Source: Bos javanicus (Eukaryota > Chordata > Mammalia > Artiodactyla > Bovidae). From it: a DNA stretch of 64,000 bases. Location: assembly GCF_032452875.1 (NCBI RefSeq), contig NC_083868.1:102668537-102732536 (forward strand), in the 5' to 3' direction. Made by a program: the position numbers and the translations under genes. This document shows positions 59,601 through 64,000 of this stretch, one piece after another; positions within the stretch are counted from its first letter, which is position 1, and the number at the start of each line of letters is the position of its first letter. Under the pieces are notes generated by a model. It saw only the letters and a program-made list of their open reading frames with translations. It made no database searches and had not been told where the DNA came from.

Positions 59601-60739
59601 AGCACTAGACTCTAGTGGAACAAGAGTTAGTTGCATTGGAGTGAATGAGCAAATAAATATGTTTTTATAATTCTAAAATATTATTTTTTAAAATCTTTAG
59701 TTTTTCCAGATACAAGGAAGGGTTTTTTAAAACACATCAATTTGATAAATTATACCTTTATAAAGAGAATTGAAACTTTTATTATTTTATCTGAACCTGA
59801 TAATTCCAAATTCAGAAACTCTCAAACTAAAGCTGCCCTTTCCTTGAAGCCTTTTAGACAACTTGGTCTACAAACTTTTGAGAAATTGTCATAACAATCC
59901 TCTTATGTATTACTGTCTGAACCACTCAGAAAGTTTACCTGAATACCCAATGACATCATCAGAGACATTTAAAATTACAAAAGATGGTTCAAATCCAACA
60001 TCTAAAAATCTTTCAATTTATTTCCCCTGGGCCCAGAAACTTTTATAATTTGCTCCAATCATTAATCTTTGGGGATTTTTTGTTTTCATATAAATGACTC
60101 TTACTCTTACCTGATTACCTTCACCTTTTGGAGTCCACCTACATCACACCCCCTAAAATGAGATAAAGCTGTTTAACTGAACTAACTGACCTGTTCTCAG
60201 AACTGAAAACTGATTCAGAGAAATGGAAGACCCTAATAAGTCATTGTCTATCCCCACAGCCATCAGCTTGCCTTTTAATTAAGAAAGAAATTCTGAATAA
60301 TTCAGTTGATGATGATTTGTGGTTAAGATCTGCTGATAGCTGGGGTAAAAAAAGAAATAAAGGCAAAGGAGACAGCAAGTGCCAAAGACGTTGAGATGAG
60401 TACATGCTTGATGTGTTCAAGAAACACTAAGGAGACAAATGTAGGTGGGTAGAAATAAGCAAGTTCAAGAGTGTACGGAATTACAGAGAAACTAATATAG
60501 ATGGTTTAAAAGATTTTTAAAGAACCACACTGGGTACTTGTGTAGAGCACAGACTGATGGCAGATAAGAAGACTACATAAGGAGACTAGATAAAAAGTAT
60601 AGATGACAGGTAGACTAGACAAGAAACTATTTCAATGATCCACAGATCCATGATGTAGGTGGTAAGAATCTTCAGGCTTTGATTATTTTGGAATATAGAA
60701 GCAAGAGAGATTTGTGATAGCTAAATGGAAGATAACAAT
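59601..60739. other. Unassigned DNA, possibly old repeats
   Basis: 59760-60060 may continue the ERV (61-codon frame 59863-60048), without a decisive motif. 60360-60720 has the look of an old mammalian interspersed repeat and similar wording resumes at 61880-62000. Neither is assigned. Confidence 0.35.
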
Positions 60740-60992
60740 AAAAGGAAGCATTTTTCATGACATCGAATGTGCAACACCAAGGGTGAATCCTAACATAAAC
60801 TATGGAATATGAGTGATAATGGGATGTCAGTATAGGTTCATCAGTTACAACAAATGTACCACTCTGTTGCAGGTTGTAGACAGTAGAAGGGGTTGGGCTT
60901 GTGTAGGGACAGTGTATATATAAAAAACTCTGTACTTTCTACTCAATTTTGCTGTGAACCTAAAACTGCTCTAAGCAATAAAGTCTATTCAT
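60740..60992 (+). mobile_element. Old L1 (L1M-type) 3' end, sense
   Basis: GTTCATCAGTTACAACAAAT, GTACCACTCTGTTGCAGG and CAATTTTGCTGTGAACCTAA, then GCAATAAAGTCTATT. This is the standard 3' terminus of old mammalian L1 copies, with its AATAAA polyadenylation signal. Confidence 0.85.
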
Positions 60993-61197
60993 TAACAAGT
61001 AAATGATAGGTTAACATTTATGTAAACCAAAGAACAATGGAGTTGCCATTTATGAAGATGGACAAACTGGGAGGCAAATGTGTTATAAGGTTGAAAGTCA
61101 TGAGTTTAATCTTGAACAAGCTAAATGTGATATGCCTGTTAGATTTACAAGTGAAATTAAATAGATACATAGAAGCATAATTCAAAAATTCAGGAGG

Positions 61198-61778
61198 CTT
61201 TTGGATCGCAGCCATTCTGACTGGCGTGAAATAGTACCTCTTAGTGGTTTTGATTTGCATTTCTCTGATAATGAGTGATGTTGAGCATCTTTTCATGTGT
61301 TTGTTAGCCATCTGTATGTCTCCTTTGGAGAAATGTCTATGTAGTTCTTTGGCCCATTTTTTGATTGGGTCATTTATTTTTCTGGAATTGAGCTGTAGGA
61401 GTTGCTTGTATATTTTTGAGATTAGTTGTTTGTCAGTTACTTCATTTGCTATTATTTTCTCCCATTCTGAAGGCTGCCTTTTCACCTTATGGACTTTGTG
61501 AGAGAGGGAGAGGGTGGGGAGATTTGGGAGAATGGCATTGAAACATGTATAATATCATGTATGAAACAAGTCGCCAGTTCAGGTTCGATGCACGATACTG
61601 GATGCTTGGGGCTGGTGCACTGGGACGACCCAGAGGGAGTGAATGGGGATGGAGGAGGGAGGAGGGTTCAGGATGGGGAGCACGGGTATACCTGTGGCGG
61701 ATTCATTTCGGTGTCTGGCAAAACTAATACAATATTGTAAGGTTTAAAAATAAAATAAAATTTAAAGAAACAAAAAAA
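61198..61778 (+). mobile_element. Young L1 with 5' inversion and exact TSD
   Basis: 61501-61778 is the sense ruminant L1 3' UTR ending in an A-rich tail. 61198-61500 is antisense ORF2 sequence from further upstream in L1 (minus-strand peptide includes EWEKIIANEVTDKQLISKIY). An exact 15-bp TSD, CAAAAATTCAGGAGG, lies at 61183-61197 and 61779-61793. The two L1 pieces are not contiguous in the element, so internal sequence was deleted at the inversion. Confidence 0.96.
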
Positions 61779-62038
61779 CAAAAATTCAGGAGGGAGACCT
61801 AGGCTGGGAATAAAATTTTTTTAAATGTAAGTACATTGATTGTTTTTAAATTTATGGTGATGTGATCACTTAAGAAATGAGTGGCAATAGAAACTGCAAT
61901 ATTTCAAGTTCAGGAAGGTAAGAAGAAACTACTGAAAGGAGATGGAAAAGGAGATTACAGTGAGGAAAAAGGACCAAAAATTGTAAGATACAACAACTGA
62001 TCCTTGGATTTGGCCATTTGAAAGTCACTGATATCATA

Positions 62039-62486
62039 GTCAAGGCTATGGTTTTTCCTGTGGTCATGTATGGATGTGAGAGTTGGACTGTGAAGAAGGC
62101 TGAGCGCCGAAGAATTGTTGCCTTTGAACTGTAGTGTTGGAAAAGACTCTTGAGAGTCCCTTGGACTGCAAGGAGATCCAACCAGTCCATCCTGAAGGAG
62201 ATCAGCCCTGGGATTTCTTTGGAAGGAATGATGCTAAAGCTGAAACTCCAGTACTTTGGCCACCTCATGCGAAGAGTTGACTCATTGGAAAAGACTCAGA
62301 TGCTGGGAGGGATTGGGGGCAGGAGGAGAAGGGGATGACAGAGGATGAGATGGCTGGATGGCATCACTGCCTCGGTGGACCTGAGTCTGAGTGAACTCTG
62401 GGAGTTGGTGATGGACAAGGAGGCCTAGCGTGCTGCAATTCATGGGGTTGCAAAGAGTCGGACATGATGGAGTGACTGAACTGAAC
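62039..62486 (+). mobile_element. BovB LINE, short 3' copy, sense
   Basis: Begins GTCAAGGCTATGGTTTTTCC and ends with the BovB tail. About 450 bp, near consensus. A 10-bp TSD with one mismatch (TGATAT[C/T]ATA) lies at 62029-62038 and 62487-62496. Confidence 0.95.
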
Positions 62487-62496
62487 TGATATTATA

Positions 62497-63274
62497 GATG
62501 AGGGAGTTTGTTTTATTTTTAAGTAGTGAGAATGAAAGTTTCATAGTTTGGATTCAAGGAAGAATAAGAGTAAAGCTTCTGGGCTTCTGGAGAACAAATT
62601 GGCTAAATCAGTTTATTTCAGCATATCTTCCAAACACATGTATGTCAACTATGAAAAATAACCTATAATCAACAATTAATAACATTATTCTGTATCAAAG
62701 GCTACAACAAACTTTAACTTAATGTGAACAATGGAGAAATAAACTACTAAAACTGATGCCAAAATCTGCTCTCGCTTGTATGGGTGCCAAATTGAATACA
62801 GGATACAGTTTGGAGTGATGTAGAAAAGAATAGTTATATTGCTTTGCCCGGCAAAGGGAGACACAGAGGGCTCCTGCCCTGGAAAAGTATGTGTTCCAAC
62901 CTAGTAGGATTTGATGAAGAGTTTTATAGCAATAGTTTAAAGGGTGGAGTTGCTGACAAAATTAGGGTATGTGCAGGGTTTCAGATGGTTGGTTTCCTAG
63001 TCTTAATGAGCTTGTCTGTTTCTTTTAATTTTGCTTAAAGTGCTTTTTTGCCTGCTCCTCCCTTGTTTAGCAACCAAGTTCTATCTGCCCTTTGGAACCC
63101 AGGGAAGGTCATGGAGACTGGAGTCTTGCCTACAAGAAACAGGGGAAAGAAGTTTTCTGTGCTCTCAAACCCCACAGGGTCCTTCTCGGTTTCAAAACCA
63201 GGAGAATCAGCTGTTATACAGAGCATAGAACTGGGAGAGAACTATGAAAGAAAGAGAAGAATCATTTTCTAAGT
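62497..63274. other. Unassigned DNA, candidate old LTR-like repeat
   Basis: 62740-63260 is GC-richer than its surroundings, with overlapping short frames in both directions. Phrases such as ATATTGCTTTGCCCGGCAAA look repeat-derived, but I cannot name a family or define ends. Confidence 0.35.
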
Positions 63275-63284
63275 AGAAAATATG

Positions 63285-63477
63285 TGAGTGAAAGTCACTC
63301 AGTTGTGTCCGACTCTTTGTGAGCTCATGGACTATACAATCCATGGAATTCTCCAGGCCAGAATACTGGAGGGGGTAGCCATCCCCTTCTCCTTGGGATC
63401 TTCCCAATCCAGGGATCAAACCCAGGTCTCTCACATTGCAGGTGGATTCTTTACCAGCTGAGCCACCAGGGAAGCCC
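63285..63477 (-). mobile_element. Bov-tA SINE, antisense
   Basis: GAAAGTCACTCAGTTGTGTC to CTGAGCCACCAGGGAAGCCC. Approximate flanking repeat AGAAAATATG / AGAAAACATATG at 63275 and 63478. Confidence 0.92.
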
Positions 63478-63489
63478 AGAAAACATATG

Positions 63490-64000
63490 AATATGTATTA
63501 TTTTTTCCTGTGACTTCTTAAAGATTTTTTTTTCACTGCATAATGCCTGGATGTGTGCTACCTAATCAAGGTTGTTACATAAATGACCTTTGTATATGTA
63601 CATATGTTCTTGCTGAGACTTGCTCATGAAATATCAGTCATTTCATAGGGATGATATTAAATAATAGCCATTGAAAACTGATTTCTTTTCATAATGTCCC
63701 TAAATTAATGGTTTATTTCTAGAAACAACTTTTTAAAATGCATTTATTGAGTCTATCTTCTGGGAAACCAAATGGATGATGTAACCTAAATGAACCTCAT
63801 TTATGTTAGTCTCACATTTCTGTGTAAAAATTATAATTTCCAATTATACAATTTATATTGAAAATTTAACATAGCTTCACTATTATTTTACACAACTTGA
63901 AATCCTTTGAAAAATATTGCATAAGTACATATGTAATTTGAGAATTTGTTTCCAAATAACACGTAAATAAAGTGGCAATTATTTCAGAGGAGATTAGCTT
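63490..64000. other. AT-rich DNA, nothing recognised
   Basis: No gene or repeat family recognised up to the window edge. Confidence 0.4.

Noticed and set aside
61018..61485. 155-codon minus-strand frame
   Set aside because: The first ~95 residues are L1 ORF2 from the inverted segment. The rest is read-through into flanking DNA, so it is not a gene.
7119..63477. tRNA-like A and B boxes at many places
   Set aside because: All belong to heads of Bov-tA or CHR SINEs, which are tRNA-Glu-derived. None has a complete cloverleaf as a stand-alone gene.

Overview
This window is mammalian nuclear DNA from a ruminant. The evidence is the repeat content: Bov-tA and Bov-A2 SINEs, CHR-type tRNA-Glu-derived SINEs, BovB (RTE) LINEs and ruminant L1 3' ends, many still flanked by target-site duplications (TSDs). 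I cannot tell cattle from sheep, goat or another bovid. The sequence is AT-rich. I found no host protein-coding exon, no functional RNA gene, no CpG island and no bacterial, plasmid or CRISPR feature. It reads as intergenic or deep intronic DNA. Nearly every open frame comes from a retroelement.

Layout. 0-9 kb: AT-rich host DNA with SINEs, two old Tigger/MER2-like DNA transposon remnants and an old antisense L1. 9.7-11 kb: a locally triplicated old L1 segment split by a 5'-inverted BovB copy. 11-18 kb: microsatellites, SINEs and an old sense L1 3' end (13.7-15.2 kb). 19-33 kb: antisense BovB copies of varied age; the 27.9-29.6 kb copy keeps a 417-codon reverse transcriptase frame. 33-41 kb: SINEs, and a young L1 3' end inserted beside an older CHR SINE. 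41-43 kb: a decayed sense BovB. 44-52.6 kb: old antisense L1 sequence hosting a very long BovB (46.4-51.6 kb) with its extended 5' region, itself rearranged and invaded. 54.5-60 kb: SINEs, a hAT-like element and fragments of an endogenous-retrovirus pol, each interrupted by BovB. 60.7-64 kb: an old L1 3' end, a textbook 5'-inverted L1, a short BovB and a Bov-tA.

The elements work together only as layers of insertion history. The LINEs (L1, BovB) would have supplied the reverse transcription that moved the SINEs. Nested insertions give relative ages: Bov-A2 inside old L1 (4.25 and 14.33 kb), BovB inside old L1 (46.4 kb), BovB inside ERV pol (57.6 and 58.4 kb), L1 beside CHR (36.2 kb). I found no new biological system. 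The items most worth a second look are the rearranged BovB at 46.4-51.6 kb, the intact-length BovB RT frame with a YVDD box, two BovB copies sharing a 5' start, two twin-priming structures, and the split ERV integrase.

Family names come from recognising the sequence by eye, not from a database search. Boundaries without a stated TSD are good to roughly 5-30 bases.
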